The translations under genes and the position numbers were made by a program. A DNA stretch of 64,000 bases from Globodera rostochiensis (Eukaryota > Nematoda > Chromadorea > Rhabditida > Heteroderidae): positions 1,700,001 to 1,764,000 of the forward strand of contig JAEVLN010000014.1 of assembly GCA_018350325.1 (NCBI GenBank). Direction: 5' to 3'. Of the stretch, positions 36,877 through 55,019 are shown in pieces. The notes below the pieces were generated by a model. That model was not told where the DNA came from. It saw nothing but the letters and a program-made list of their open reading frames with translations, and searched no databases. How positions within the stretch are numbered: the stretch's first letter is position 1; each line of letters opens with the position of its first letter.

Positions 36877-38920
36877 TTTCTAGCTTCAGTCTTGAAAAAA
36901 ATATACCTTAAAATTGAATTCAGATAATTATAATAGAAAAGAGAGAAGGTAGAACAGGGCTCCCATACATCCTTTGCAAGGACTCATTGGAAATACCCTC
37001 GTTCCCATAAATTGAAGAGGAATATTACAATCAGTGACTAAAAATGGATTTAATGGGGAAAATAACGACATTTTCTTTCGGCGGCGCCCTACCGGTACCG
37101 ACGACTGACCCCTCCAAAATGCTTTCATTCCTGACTCACATTTGGCGAGACGTACAAAATGTTGAGCGGAAACAAGCACTTTTTTTTGGAACATAATTCA
37201 TTCGGACGAAAAATACAAGCCGTTTGAACAAGTCAGTAGTGTCTTTGAAAATCAACATATTTGTCTTTTACTCTAACCTTTATAAGGTGGGAGCCCTGAG
37301 TAGAACATTTATGGAAACAAAAAATAAATAAACATTATTCAAACGCATTCGCTGGTGGCTGAAGCCGGTGTTCCAGCATGGTGAATTTAGGACGGCCGAA
37401 AGGGAATGGGGAAAATGCTTCTTCATATTTTTCCAGTATTTATATAACATTCATTTGTTTGTAATGTTTTGTGATAGTTCGGAGCGAAGAAGATCGGTGT
37501 ATTCATCGGGGATATGTTGCAGTCCGGACAAAGAATGGTAAAAGGTATTCAAGACTCGCGGTTAGCTAATAATTGGGGTAAGCCAGTTAGCTAGTTTAAT
37601 GACCTATAAAAAGACCTGCTCCCTATTCATTATATTCAAAGTTTAGGATGTAGGCAATTCAAGTTTTGTTACGTTTTTTTCAATATTAGGAGCGAGAGGA
37701 CGTCCATTAACCCAAAGCGATGGATGAAGTTTAATTCTGGCGGAGATTGCTTTTTTAGCTATGTTTTGTTCTTCAGGTGCGTTAGTGGTCTTGCATAGAG
37801 ATGTACCCTCGCCATAGAGCCCGGTCTTTTGGAAATCCGGATCGGGACCGTAATTCGAGATTTAGATTTTTCAAACAAACAGGGACTCATCAATTTAAAT
37901 GTATAATTTCTAGGAATATGTGTGGAGCAACCTGACTCGGATTTTGCGAATGTCTAGCCCCGAACCCGGGCATTTTGTCGAACAATTCCACCCAATTAAA
38001 AGATCCTCGTCGCTGAAAAATATTATTTTTCAAAAACCAAAAATTCGGCGAGTCCAGTCCGAATTTCCAAGGTCCCGCCGGGCTCTAGTAAACGCCTATT
38101 GGTGTTCGAGGACGACACTGACTCGACCTCTTTTTTGTACTGTTGTACAGTGATTTTACTAATCTGAATTTGCATGCTATGATTGCGAACGATTGTAAAC
38201 TTATACAGAAAAGTAAAATACTTGTTTTACCAAACAGAGTTGTGCCTCTATATGCCAAACCACAAATGCACACCTAAAAGACGGTCGAGGTCAGTTTGGC
38301 GCCGACATTATAACTTTTTGCTAATTAGACCAAATCAAATAATATCAAGGAAACATGCGTCCTGTAGAAGCTAGAACCGTTAAGTGATAACGTTTTCGAT
38401 TATCCAAAAAACAAAACAGCCGGCGCCAAAACTGTCCTGTTCCGCTAAAAGACCGCCATTACAGTGGGTTAATAGTATCATTAAAAATAGGAACAGAAAA
38501 AAATGCCAAAAAAAATAAAAACGTTTTGGATAAACAGCAGGCGCGTTCAGCAGGAACAAAAGGTGTTAGGGTTGAGGTAAAAGCGGCCATTGCAGTTTTA
38601 AAATCGATTGAATATGGAAGAGAAAACAGACTCTATCTGATAATGAGAACTCATTTGTCAGACACTTTTCATCATTTTCTACTGTCTCCAAACATTTCGC
38701 CAATTTTTAAATGTATAGAGTAAAACGACACATCGTCCCACCCCCCAAAAATGCGCGAACCTTTTACCCGGTTAATTAATTAATTAACTTACAGTCAGTT
38801 TACGTAGGGTTCTTGAGTGGCTATTTAATAGTAACCTTGTGATCTCCATTAGTAAAACCCCAATTAATCAATATTTTAAGGTTGATTTTTATTTATTCTT
38901 TTTACTCAGCGGATTTGACG
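36877..38920. other. Intergenic region, no gene supported
   Basis: AT-rich stretch between the divergent RBM12-like and transporter genes. Apart from the TIR element at 37816-38092, no exon with splice support was found. A minus-strand open frame at 37194-36928 has no family match. Confidence 0.5.
37816..38092. mobile_element. TIR element (MITE-like)
   Basis: Left end agagcccggtc ... ttggaaatccgga pairs with the right end, whose complement reads agagcccggcgggaccttgg then aaattcgga. The inverted arms are about 30 bp with a few mismatches and span ~277 bp. There is no coding capacity. Confidence 0.6.
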
Positions 38921-40768
38921 ATGTTAAATTCCGCAAGCCATAACGACAGAAGTTCTGTTTTTCTTAAATTATTCTCGGCACTCTTGTATGCAGTCAGTTC
39001 CATAGCTGTGGTTTTTTTGAACAAAATGCTACTCACAAATTACAGGTTTCAATCATTATATGCAGGGCTGGCAGAATAACAATTCAATAATTTTGCGTAT
39101 TTTTCTGGTTACATTGAATTGGGTGTTTTAAATTTTATTGCATTTTTCTTAAAAGATTTTCTAATTTCGAGGGAGGGGGGGGGAGCTTCCCCTGATTTAC
39201 GCTCCTGCAAAAGGCCACAAAAATTATGAAATTTTGCCTCATCGATCTATCAAAAACCACAAAATGAGGCAAAACCTCAGATATGTTAGCTCTAATTATA
39301 TGTAATAATAGAAATTGTTTTTAGATTCCCATCCTTTTTTTACGTGGCGTTCGGTCAAATGCTGACAACTGTGATACTTCTCTTCCTTCTTAAACAACTC
39401 AGATTACTTTCCTTTCCTCGAATGGACAGCTCCGTGCCGAGGAAAATATTTCCCCTCCCGATTTTATTTGTCGGTACATTAAAATCCGTTGATTTTTTGC
39501 TCATTTTACTCGTTTTTGAGTGAATGTAATCACTGGACTTGGCGCTACCCAACGATTAAGCTTGCCGATGTTCACAGTTTTGAGACGGTTTTCCATCCTT
39601 CTAACTATGCTGCTTGAATTCATTGTACTTGGGTAAGTCAAAGTAAGCGCAAAATTAAATTTAGTTTTTTTCAGTGAGGCCCCCACATTTGGAGTAAAGT
39701 TGAGCGTTTTTCTTATGGTTTTTGGGTCGGCGTTTGCTGCTGTGTGCGTTTGAATTTATTGCTCTTCAATAAATAAAAATGCATAATTTAAGAAATTCAG
39801 TTTTGATTTATCCTTCGATTTCTTCGGCTACGCATTCATTTTTATTAACAACATAGCCACTGCTGCAAATGGTATAAATCGATGCAAAAATTGTATTTAA
39901 AAGCAATATTTTTATAACGAAACGTTAATTCCACAATCAGGTGTTCCAACCAGTACTTTATATCTTTTCCATTCTTTTTTAAATTTTTAGGCGTTTACAC
40001 CAAAAAGAAATTGGAGAGCAAAGAGTTGGGCAAATCCGGTCTTCTCTTCTACAATTCGCTGTTCATGCTGATTCCTCTGAGTGCCATCATTTTTTTCCAT
40101 ACGGAGGACACTGAGGAGGTGCCGCAAATTGTTTCGGACAAATCAATTTTGGTTTCGAGCTTGTTCAAAAAGCACAAAATTACAACGAAAAGGCAAGTAA
40201 TGTTCGTATTCATTTTTTTGAACAATTTCGAAGCCAAAATTATTTTTAGAACATTTAAAAGTTCGATTTGGGTCTTATTTTCCTTTCATTCCGAGGTGGC
40301 GCGGGTTCTTCGTCGTCCCTGGTGTGATTTTTGAGGATTTTGCTGAATTTAGCTGTTCTCCTACGCAGAAAATGGCTATTTGACCGTCTCGGTGTTGGTC
40401 GTCTTTGTCCTTTCCTGTCTCGGTGGCATTCTTCTTAATTATTCCGCCATTTTGTGCACTTCTCACAATACGGCCCTTACAACTGCATGCGTTGGGACGA
40501 TAAAGGTTGTAACCATTGAATGATCGGTTGATGCTTTTAAAGGGACTGCATTTGAAATTAATCTCACAATTTGTTCCAGAATATATTCGTCACTTACATC
40601 GGCATGTTTAGCAGCGGCGACTACGTGTTCAGTCTAACCAACTTTGTTGGCATCAACGTCAGCGTGTTCGGCTCCGTCCTCTACACTTACGTCACTTTGC
40701 GCACAAATCAGTCCAAAGTTAGACAGGTCACCGTTCTGCCAGCGGAAAAAGTGGCATTAGTCGTTTAA
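38921..40768 (+). CDS. Nucleotide-sugar transporter, SLC35D type
   Basis: Nine exons: 38921-39045, 39325-39473, 39521-39632, 39675-39743, 39801-39871, 39991-40192, 40250-40295, 40353-40505 and 40580-40768 (371 residues, all phases consistent). It is a multi-pass membrane protein of the drug/metabolite transporter fold. SLC35D-type landmarks are [39 protein letters not shown], the [20 protein letters not shown] segment, [16 protein letters not shown], and the last helices near [19 protein letters not shown] and [13 protein letters not shown]. It probably moves a UDP-sugar into the Golgi/ER lumen (compare C. elegans SQV-7); the substrate is not determinable. The length is normal. Intron 40193-40249 has a GC donor (AAAG/GCAAGT) with perfect GC-AG consensus. 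Confidence 0.9.
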
Positions 40769-46338
<5,570 letters not shown>

Positions 46339-47186
46339 GGGGACGGAGAGAAGGCGCCGCGGGGGATACAAAGCGTCAGAGAATTCATTTGGTGGTTCTT
46401 TCAGCCCTTCCTCCGCCATTTACAACACCAAATTTTGGCTCATTTTAGCCTCCGCCCCCTATTTATTTTACTTTTGACCCTTCTTTTTCATATTTGTCCA
46501 TTTTTGCTCGCAATTAAAGAAACAAAAAACAATAAAAACTCCCAAACTTGGAAATGGAATTTGCTCTGATCGGAGTAAATTTAATTCTCATAAAATTGCT
46601 GGTTTTTGGCCCATTTGAAAGTTTGCGTCTTCTCGAGCAGTAAAATTCGGTCGATCAATGCATTTGTTGTGTGGTTATTAATTAATTGGGGGGATGCATT
46701 TTTTGTAAAGTAACTTATCAACAAGCGAAGCACGAGGAATCCGTCCATTTGCCTCCCCCCTTCGCTTTACGATCAAATCTTCGCAATTTCGAACGGATTC
46801 TTAACGAAATTTGACCCCCCCCCCCCGTCATTTCGTCCTGCCCCTTCCTTATCAGTTTAAGGCCCCCCCCTCCCCCCCCCCCCCACCTCAATAACCCCCC
46901 CCCCGTCGCCTCCAAAATTGCTGATTTTCTCCCCTTTTGCCCTTAGGGGTTCTTTTCACTCGTACAATTTATTTCTCGTGCAATTCATTCGTTTTCCACT
47001 CCCTCCCCCCCCCCCCCCACCTCGGTAAGTTATATTTATTTTTTGTGCTCTGTTCCGTTTGTTCCGTCACTCACCCCCCCCCCCTACCCCCTCCCCCCCC
47101 CCTCCCTCCCTACCCCCCCTACCCCCCCCCCCCCACATTGTCGATCATTTTTGATAATTCTTCCCCACCATTGCTGACGATTGACA
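46339..47186. other. Intergenic, poly-C rich
   Basis: Between P5CS and the SREBP gene. aataaa-type signals follow P5CS (~46529). From ~46810 to 47135 the plus strand carries repeated C runs of 8-12. No coding evidence. Confidence 0.6.
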
Positions 47187-50100
47187 ATGATTGAGGGGGT
47201 ACAACAAGTCTCCGAAGGCACATTGGGCACCGGCGGGGAAGCAGATGTGGCAAAAGTGCCAAACCCTCCGATGCCACCCAACCTTTCGCCGTCCTCCTCA
47301 TCTTCTTCGTCTTTCACTTTTGTGTCCGACCCCTTTCTGGTACTCGACAACGATTTGGATGATGTTAGCGGTAACTATTTCTGGGGATTATTTGTGGAGT
47401 CAAATTCGTTCTGATCAGAAGTGATCAAACACAATATAATGACCGATGAGTCCAGCGGGGACTCAACACCGTCTCACAGTCGCCTGAACAAGTGCAGTGA
47501 CAACGAAACGCCAACGGACAAACGATGGATTCAAATGGAAATGACGCCGCCGGTTCGAAATATGTTCATGCAATCACTTGAGCTGCTTGACCAATTTGTT
47601 CAGAACAGTTTCGACCCCTGCAAAGAGCGCGAAATTGGCCAAATTGTGTCGCTGCTCCAACAGCCGGACCCGCCCTCTTTGGAAGAGCCTTCGCCCCAAC
47701 ATCTTCAGCCTCAATTTGTCCTAAACAACGATCATTTGGAGTATTTGTCTGCTGGCATTTCGGGACTGGAGGCGAGAATGCCCCCGCAGGGAATGTTTAC
47801 CGGGCAAAAAGACCCGATGATCAGCGGGGGAGACAACGGCATGAGTCCAATTCTGCAGCTGAAAACCCATCATTTGACGGTACTTCCAGGCATATTCATA
47901 ATGAATGCTAAAATGAAATCCGGATTCCTCAAAATATCCATAATCCGGACCCAAAATGCCCGTGATCAAAATGCATTCCTTGGCACATTTCTAATGGATT
48001 CGGCTATTTGAGACAAACGATGGGAGACTGTCCAGAATGCCTGACTTTTCAGGGTGAGCAATTTTGCGATATGGGCATCGAATTGGAGCAGTGCCCGCAA
48101 CAGCAGCATGTCGTCCTTCAACATCACAATGTCCACTATTCTCACAATAATATGCCATTCCCGACTAGCCACGCCATTGATGGCACGCCGCAAATTCAGC
48201 ATTTTGTCGTGCAAGACAATGGAACGGTTATTTTGGACAATGTCTGTGGGGCGAGAGGGAATAAGTCAAAAACAAATTCATCCCAGCAGAAGGGCATTCA
48301 CATGGAATCGCCACCACCGTTGGTGCTGGAACAACAGCAGAACATCAAAGAGGAAATGCTTTTCGCGCCATCAGACAATGCTTTTGGCCATCATCGATCA
48401 CTTCAAGTCGTTGTTGAACATGCGCCGTACGATCAACGCGCAGAAGCATCGGATGTGGTGAAGAACGAGCTGATCAGGCTGCTGCTAGAAATGAGTCCCC
48501 AGGAGGTTTGATGCCACCCAGCACGGATTCCAACCAATCGATCGGTCCCGGGGGATTTTGCTGGGGGGGGACCGAACTGAACTATCCGAGCTTCTGTCCT
48601 AATTGTACGAATTGTTTCGTCTTCTTCAACAGCTGGAACAACTTCGAACACAACGCGCCCTGGAATACCAACAGCACCAACAGCATCTTTTGTACTCGCA
48701 GCAGCAAAAATTTCAAACTCAAACATGCCATCCTCAACAGCTTCAACTTGAACATCCGTTGGTTCAGCTGCAAAACATCACCCCAGCACAGCAACTTCAG
48801 CACAAGTACAGCTCGAACGGGACGGAGCACAACATGTTGTTGATCCACGCGCCCTCCTCCAATTCGTTCTGCCCATCCGGCTCCATTAATTCCCCCACGT
48901 TGACTTCGCCGAACGCCTTCCAAAGCGTGGCGCCAAGCGAATATTTTGGCGAGGAGGACTCGGCCGTGGAGGAAATCTGCTGGACGGAGGGCGAGACGGC
49001 GATGGATACGAGCAGGGAGGAGGACGCGCTGGTCGAGGTTGGGAAGCTGACGGAAGCGGCACAACGGCACAACGATGGGACGACGCCGACGGGGAGGAGG
49101 AGAGGTGGGAGGGGGAGGAAGGACAAACTTCAAAAGTTATTGCCTTAATTAGGACATAAAACGGAGCGACGGACGGCGCACAATCTCATCGAGAAGAAAT
49201 ACCGATGTTCCATTAACGACCGCATCAATCAGCTGAAGGTAAGTCCATTTGAAGTTGTTCAAGCTGTTCAAAGAGCTGTTGGACACTTCACTTATTCATT
49301 CACTCCGCCAGGAAATGCTTTCTACCGAGGAGAGCGCCAACAAAGTGCGAATTCTTCTCCAAATGTTTTGGCCAATATTTTAATTGTTCAGCTCAGCAAA
49401 TCGGCGACACTTCGACGGGCCGTCGACCACATTTTTGCGCTTCGCACAAAAAATTCGGAGCTTGGCCGAGAAAATGTGAGGCTCAGAAAGACGCTTCAAA
49501 TGGCCGGATTGGCCCCACCGGAACGCCAAACGATGGCATTGGTTAAACAGGAAGTCCGAATGGGCGAAGTGAGGACGACGGGAAACGGCGTTTTGCAGAA
49601 CAAAGCGGTGTGAAAGGGCGGCACGAACGCTTTCAAACAAAAATTCGTTCACTTTAAGCCCCGAGGCGGCATTGCTTCGATGCGGCGGTCGAATACTGTC
49701 GGAGGTGGGGGGTCGATCACGTCCGGCCAGGCCAAAGACCAGTCTCGTGTCACTCTCTGCGTGTTCATGTTCCTTTTGCTGGCTTTTAACCCATTATCCA
49801 CACTGTTCTTCACAAACGAAGCCGCCGACGGCAGCGAACAGTACCTGCAACATAACATAGGCACATCCGCCGAACCCGGCATATTTGTTCACCACCGGAC
49901 ACTGCTTGGGGACGATCGCTTCTCTGCAGCTTTTTCCGAAGGCAATTCCCCTCGCCTTGTGGGAGGGAAACTAACAACATGATGAGTCTAGTCTGCTCAT
50001 CTCCAAATTCCCTCAATTTGCCTCACACGACCCGAAAGCGTTCAGGCTCTGTTCCTCTCGCCTCATCGTCACCTCCTCCTCTCTCTTCTTCATCCCCCGG

Positions 50101-52856
50101 GGGGTGGTGGCCCGTTCGCCCGTTCTTCCGGCACTTCCTCATTTGGCTGCTCAACTCTTTGTTCGTCTTCCTCATACTCACCCGTCTTCTCGTGTACGGC
50201 GAACCCGTGGCGGACCGACACTTTTTATGCAGCACAGCCAATTGGTTCCGTTTTCTATTTTTTAATAAAAAGAACAAACGTTTTGTCTAATTAAATACTT
50301 TAACTTTTTAGGTTAGGAATAAATTTTAAAAGGGTACATTCATTCTAAAGGGTTTTTGAGCAAATTGGGGGCGAAAGTTTTGTAGCTTAAATTGGACCAA
50401 AGAAAAAATTAATTCAATGGCACTTCTCTTTGAACAGTCGCCGCAGGGCTGAGATGGCCGTAGCCTCGGGCAATTACAAAGAAGCCCAAAGGGAACTCGG
50501 CGAATCACTCAAGGCGGGATCTTATCGGATCGGGCATTAATCGCAACAAGTTCTAATAGAGCAGTTCAGATTCTGCAACGTCCGTTGCCCTGCAACGGCA
50601 GTGTGGACGAATGGATGTCCCTCACTTGGCAGGTTGGGTTTTCGCGTTTCCGAATTGTTTTCTTCACCAAAGTTCTTCATCCAATCCGATCAGATCATTC
50701 GCCATTTGCTGAACGGACTTTGGATCGGTCGCTGGTTCGCTCGCCGTCGACGTCCCTCCGTGCCGCACCAGTCAGTGTGCCGAAGCCATGCCGCAACCGC
50801 TTTGGTTTACCACCAACTTCATCAGCTGCACCTTTTGGATGTGGACGGCATTAGGTTTTGATTGGCGGCAAATGCACAATTTTGACCCAAATGCTTTTGC
50901 TTAGACTGACTTCGCGTGGTGCACTCAATTTGGCGCTGTTGGCCACCAATTTGGCCGAATCGGCCGGCTCTCCCGCCATTCCCCACTCATTTCGTGCCGA
51001 AATTTACCTTTGCGCAGGTCCGTGCCAAAAAAAGTAAATTAATTATAATTAATTTTGTTTTGAAGCATTGCGTTCCATTCTCTGTATGCCCAAATGTTTA
51101 CGTCGGGTGGTGGCCGCTTACTTCTTCCGACGTGCCAAGTCTCTATTAGAAAGCTTTAACTCTGTTTAAAACGTCCCTTTCAAAGGCGGCACACGCGCAA
51201 AAGTGCGGACCTCGAAGGCTGTCGTCTGAACTCCGTCCAATGGACGTTCCATCCGCTCGCCCGTCAATTTCTGTCCTGTACTGAACGAGTCGGCGCTATT
51301 CTCTCCCAAAGCGGCGTCCAAAAGACGCCAAACTTTCCGTTCTCCGCCTTCGCGCAGCCGCCGAAACCTTTGGAAGTTCTGAAAGATTCGTTCAAAATGC
51401 ATTTGCTCGGCCAATTGTTGTGCCGTTTGGAAAGTTCCGATGGGGGCACCCTTCGGCTAGCCGACTTTGTGGAGCAGTCCCAGCTGTTGTTGAACATTTG
51501 TGAGGGGGGAAACGCCGGAGGGGCCGCCGAGTCGACAGCGGAAGACCCCAAAAATGAGGGAACGGACGGCAAAATTGAGGGCGATTACGACGGTGCGCGG
51601 AGAATTGGGAGAGAATCCAAAAAGGACTTTCTTTTTGTTTCAGTTCCTTGTTACACCGACAAAGACATGTTGCGTCCCATTCTTATCGCCGAGGGGGACG
51701 AACTCTGTGCCTGGTGGACTTATTTGGTCACTGGCGGTTTGCATTGGCGCCACGGCGACTCCGTCCGGGCCCAGCGGCACTATTCGCTTGTGCGAAAATT
51801 TCCACGGGAATTGGCGCAAAAGTTTGTGCTCCGCAAAATGTTTTTTTAAATTCTAAAGAAAATTCATTTACGGCCTGGGGTCAACTCAGCGCCGCCCATC
51901 TTGGCTCCAAGTTTTTGTTAGCTAACCAAATTTGATTATCTTGGGGCAATCTGGTGAGGCTATAACGGAAAGAGCTAGACGATTCGACCAAGAACGGCAC
52001 GAAAATAACAATTCCCATTTAATTTTATGAAAAGAGACTAATCGATTATATTTCTGGGCTTCTCTCGTAGGTTAAAACCTAAAAATCCGATCCCAAATTA
52101 TGACTGATTGACCGCGCCGAGTTGACCGGAATTGACGACGAAGGAGAATTTTGGATATTTATTGTAGCGATTTGGCGCTGGCAGTCGGTTTGGCGTTCTG
52201 CACTCGCAAAATGTGCTTTGAGGACAGAGAAAAGGACAAATTTGCCGAGGTGGTCGTGTGGCACGTACGACGTGCCAATGCCCATTTGAAGCGAGACGAT
52301 TGGCCGACGATGGGGCGGGACAGAGCCGGAACACTGGAGGGGATGTTGCCTCGAGGCAAAGCACCCGACGGAAGCGTTTCCATTCTGAAAGTCAGTCGAA
52401 CAGCTTCAAAAAGTTGTCGGATGCATTAAACGGATTTCAGAAGAAATTTCGCATTTTGTGCTGTCAATGGTTACTTTGCTCTCTGTTGGACGTTTGGAGT
52501 TTTCGTTTTGCCCATTGTGGGCTCGTGGCCCCGCTGGAAGTTCGCCGTTTGTACGCGGAAGTGATGGGCCGAATCGGAAGAGAAGGGGAGGCCAATGAGG
52601 AAAAGGTCAGTGTTTGGGCCTTCCCCCCCCCCCGCCGACTAATTGTTGAAGGATGGCAAAATTGGCAAAATGAATAATAATACTGAACACAAATGCCAAT
52701 CCACAGATGGCCATGTTTCGCGAGTTGGGCAAGACGCTGTGCGGACTTCATCAGCTTGGGAACCAACTCAGCGCTTTGCAAGAAGGCAATGCCCCCGACG
52801 GCGGGGGGCCGACGAAAAGCAATGCCCCGAGGCAATCGGAGACAGAAGACGCCTGA
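47187..52856 (+). CDS. sbp-1: Sterol regulatory element-binding protein (SREBP / SBP-1)
   Basis: Membrane-tethered bHLH-Zip factor controlling lipid genes. Early exons: 47187-47370, 47419-47879, 48053-48505, 48633-49104, 49153-49238, 49312-49344, 49392-49607, and one from 49659. The N-terminus is acidic/Ser-rich, then Gln-rich. The bHLH basic region is [20 protein letters not shown] and has the SREBP-specific Tyr in place of Arg. Helix 2 is [17 protein letters not shown], followed by a Leu zipper. TM1 is [20 protein letters not shown] (exon from 49659); TM2 is [20 protein letters not shown] (~50140-50200). Between them is the lumenal loop with RTLL, which fits the RxxL site-1 protease pattern. 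The C-terminal regulatory region continues to 52856, with SREBP landmarks [36 protein letters not shown] and [12 protein letters not shown]. Exons after ~50450 are clear in content but not all boundaries are fixed; donors near 52400-52450 are uncertain. Confidence 0.92.
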
Positions 52857-55019
52857 GGCATTTGGCGGCGATGCTTCGGACAAAATAGATTTTTGGCCCT
52901 CAAGCAATAAAAACTGCACTCATTTGATCAATTTTGTTTAAATATAAATTTCTTCCAAACTTTTTTCTCAATGTTTGGGCCAAAATTGAAAGTTCCCTTT
53001 TCATCCACCGAAAAAATTTTCGTTGTAACCATAAAAATAGTAGCAATAAAAAGTTGGGGGGGGGGGAAAGAATTGGAAAATTCGAAACACAAGGAATGTG
53101 GGGTTTGTCCCCATCTTCTCATAAAACATTTGGAGGTTGAACAGAGGGGCCAAAGTGGGAGAAGGGGGGGGGGGGAGGAGGAATGCCCCGGGGGGGGGGT
53201 AAGGGAAGTAATGCCCCCCGAGGGGGGGGGGGGAGGAATGCCCTCCTCACCCCTTCCAATCACCGACTCGACTCCGATCAGCAAATGTCGGCCAAAACGA
53301 ATGAATTCGTTTAAAATAGAGAATAACAAAAGAGTAAAAGCGTAGCAATACATAAATTGAAATTGCCCCAATCGGACGTTTAAATATGTTTTTTTATTAT
53401 TCAAAACCAATTCTTTTATGTTACAATTTTATTCTTCGCATATTTATAGACAAAATGGTGGGTGAGCGGGGTTATTCATTCAAAAATCTAAAAAAGGTCC
53501 CGCGACTCCCCCCCCCCCCCCCCCTCCCGCACCCCCAAGGGAATTAAACATTTTGCGAAATCATAAAAAGGTCGAAGTCAAAGTCATCTTCCTCCATCAC
53601 ATGAACCTGAGCTCTCACTGCTGTCAGCAGCGTTAGAGCAGCGGCACATTTGTGCGCTGTCATCAGACATACCCCCGCCCTTCCCCCGGGGGGATTGCCC
53701 TCCCCCCTTCTCTCCCCGAGGGTGGTGTCCCCTCCCCGCTTATATTTTTTTGGTCTTTTATGCTCTTTTAACCCGGTTCGTCACCGTTCTCCCCACTTTT
53801 GGAAGACGCAAAGACCAACGCGTCATCGGTGTCTGAGCTGTCCTGACAGAAAAACGCCGAAAGGGCCAAAGTGCGAGAAAATGGGCTTCTTTATTTCACA
53901 CAACGATCCCGGGACCGGCGAATTGCGACAATAAAAACAACGAAAACCCCGATCAGAGTTAATATACACACATAAACAATCCGTCCGTCCGTTAATCGGC
54001 AGAGAACGGAGGGGGGGGGGGGAATTCCCCAGCCCCTCCCCCCCCCCTCGGGGGGTTTTGAATGATTTCACTGTTCCATCATTCCCTCTGCTGCTTTTTG
54101 CTCTCCTTGTGACCGTGCAAAAGGTGTTCCCCCGGCCGCCTTTTTTCTGTCACTCCAATCGAAAGAAAGAAATTCGTTGAAAAATTATTGTGGCGAAATA
54201 TCAAAGCGCTGCCACAGCCATTTATTGAAAAGCGTTCGAGTCCCCGGGCTACCCGGTCTTATGCATTTTTGGATCGGTTGCGTTGCCGTGCGATTTGCGT
54301 GTAATTACCGGTCCGTATATTTTCCAGAAAATTGCCTACCGCCCGAACGGACTTCCGACCACTCCCTGAACATTCTCTCCCCCCCCCCCTCCCTCCTCCC
54401 CCAACACCTAATGTCCCCCCTCCCTCCCCTCCAAACCCAATACCCCCCCTCCTCCCCCCCCCCCTTTCCCTCCCCTCCAAACCCAATACCCCCTCCTTCC
54501 CCCCCCCTTCCCCTCCCCTCCAAACCCAATACCCCCTCCTTCCCCCCCCCCTTTCCCTCCCCTCCAAACCCAATACCCCCTCCTTCCCCCCCCCCTTCCC
54601 CTCCCCTCCAAACCCAATACCCCCTCCTTCCCCCCCCTTTCCCTCCCCTCCAAACCCAATACCCCCTCCTTCCCCCCCCTTTCCCTCCCCTCCAAACCCA
54701 ATACCCCCTCCTTCCCCCCCCCTTTCCCTCCCCTCCAAACCCAATACCCCCTCCTTCCCCCCCCTCTTCCCCCCTCCCCCTTCCCTCCCCTCCACACCCA
54801 ATGCCCCCCCCCGCTTCCCCAACACAGAACACGCCTTATTTTTTGTTGTTTCCATTCAATTTAAGCAAATCGTCGCCTTTCCGATCATTCGCCTGCCTCC
54901 CCTCGTGCACAAATCACCCAACACCGGCAGCCACGAGCACAGCAAACGGACGGACGGACGCCACGTGGGGCAAATTGGAGGCGCAGAAAGAGAACTGATA
55001 GGTGCAAATAAAAAGCAAA
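52857..55019. other. Intergenic with G/C tracts
   Basis: Between SREBP and the B56 gene. G runs occur at ~53056-53065 and 53165-53235, C runs at 53509-53525 and 54030-54050, and a C-rich minisatellite at 54378-54826. No gene was supported. The Pro-rich open frames spanning 54177-54998 follow the repeat and are not convincing. Confidence 0.55.
54378..54826. repeat. C-rich minisatellite
   Basis: About nine copies of ccctcccctccaaacccaat followed by accccctcctt and a C run (unit 40-50 bp, varying by C-run length). It ends ~190 bp before the B56 start codon, so it lies in the likely promoter or 5' UTR region. Confidence 0.9.
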
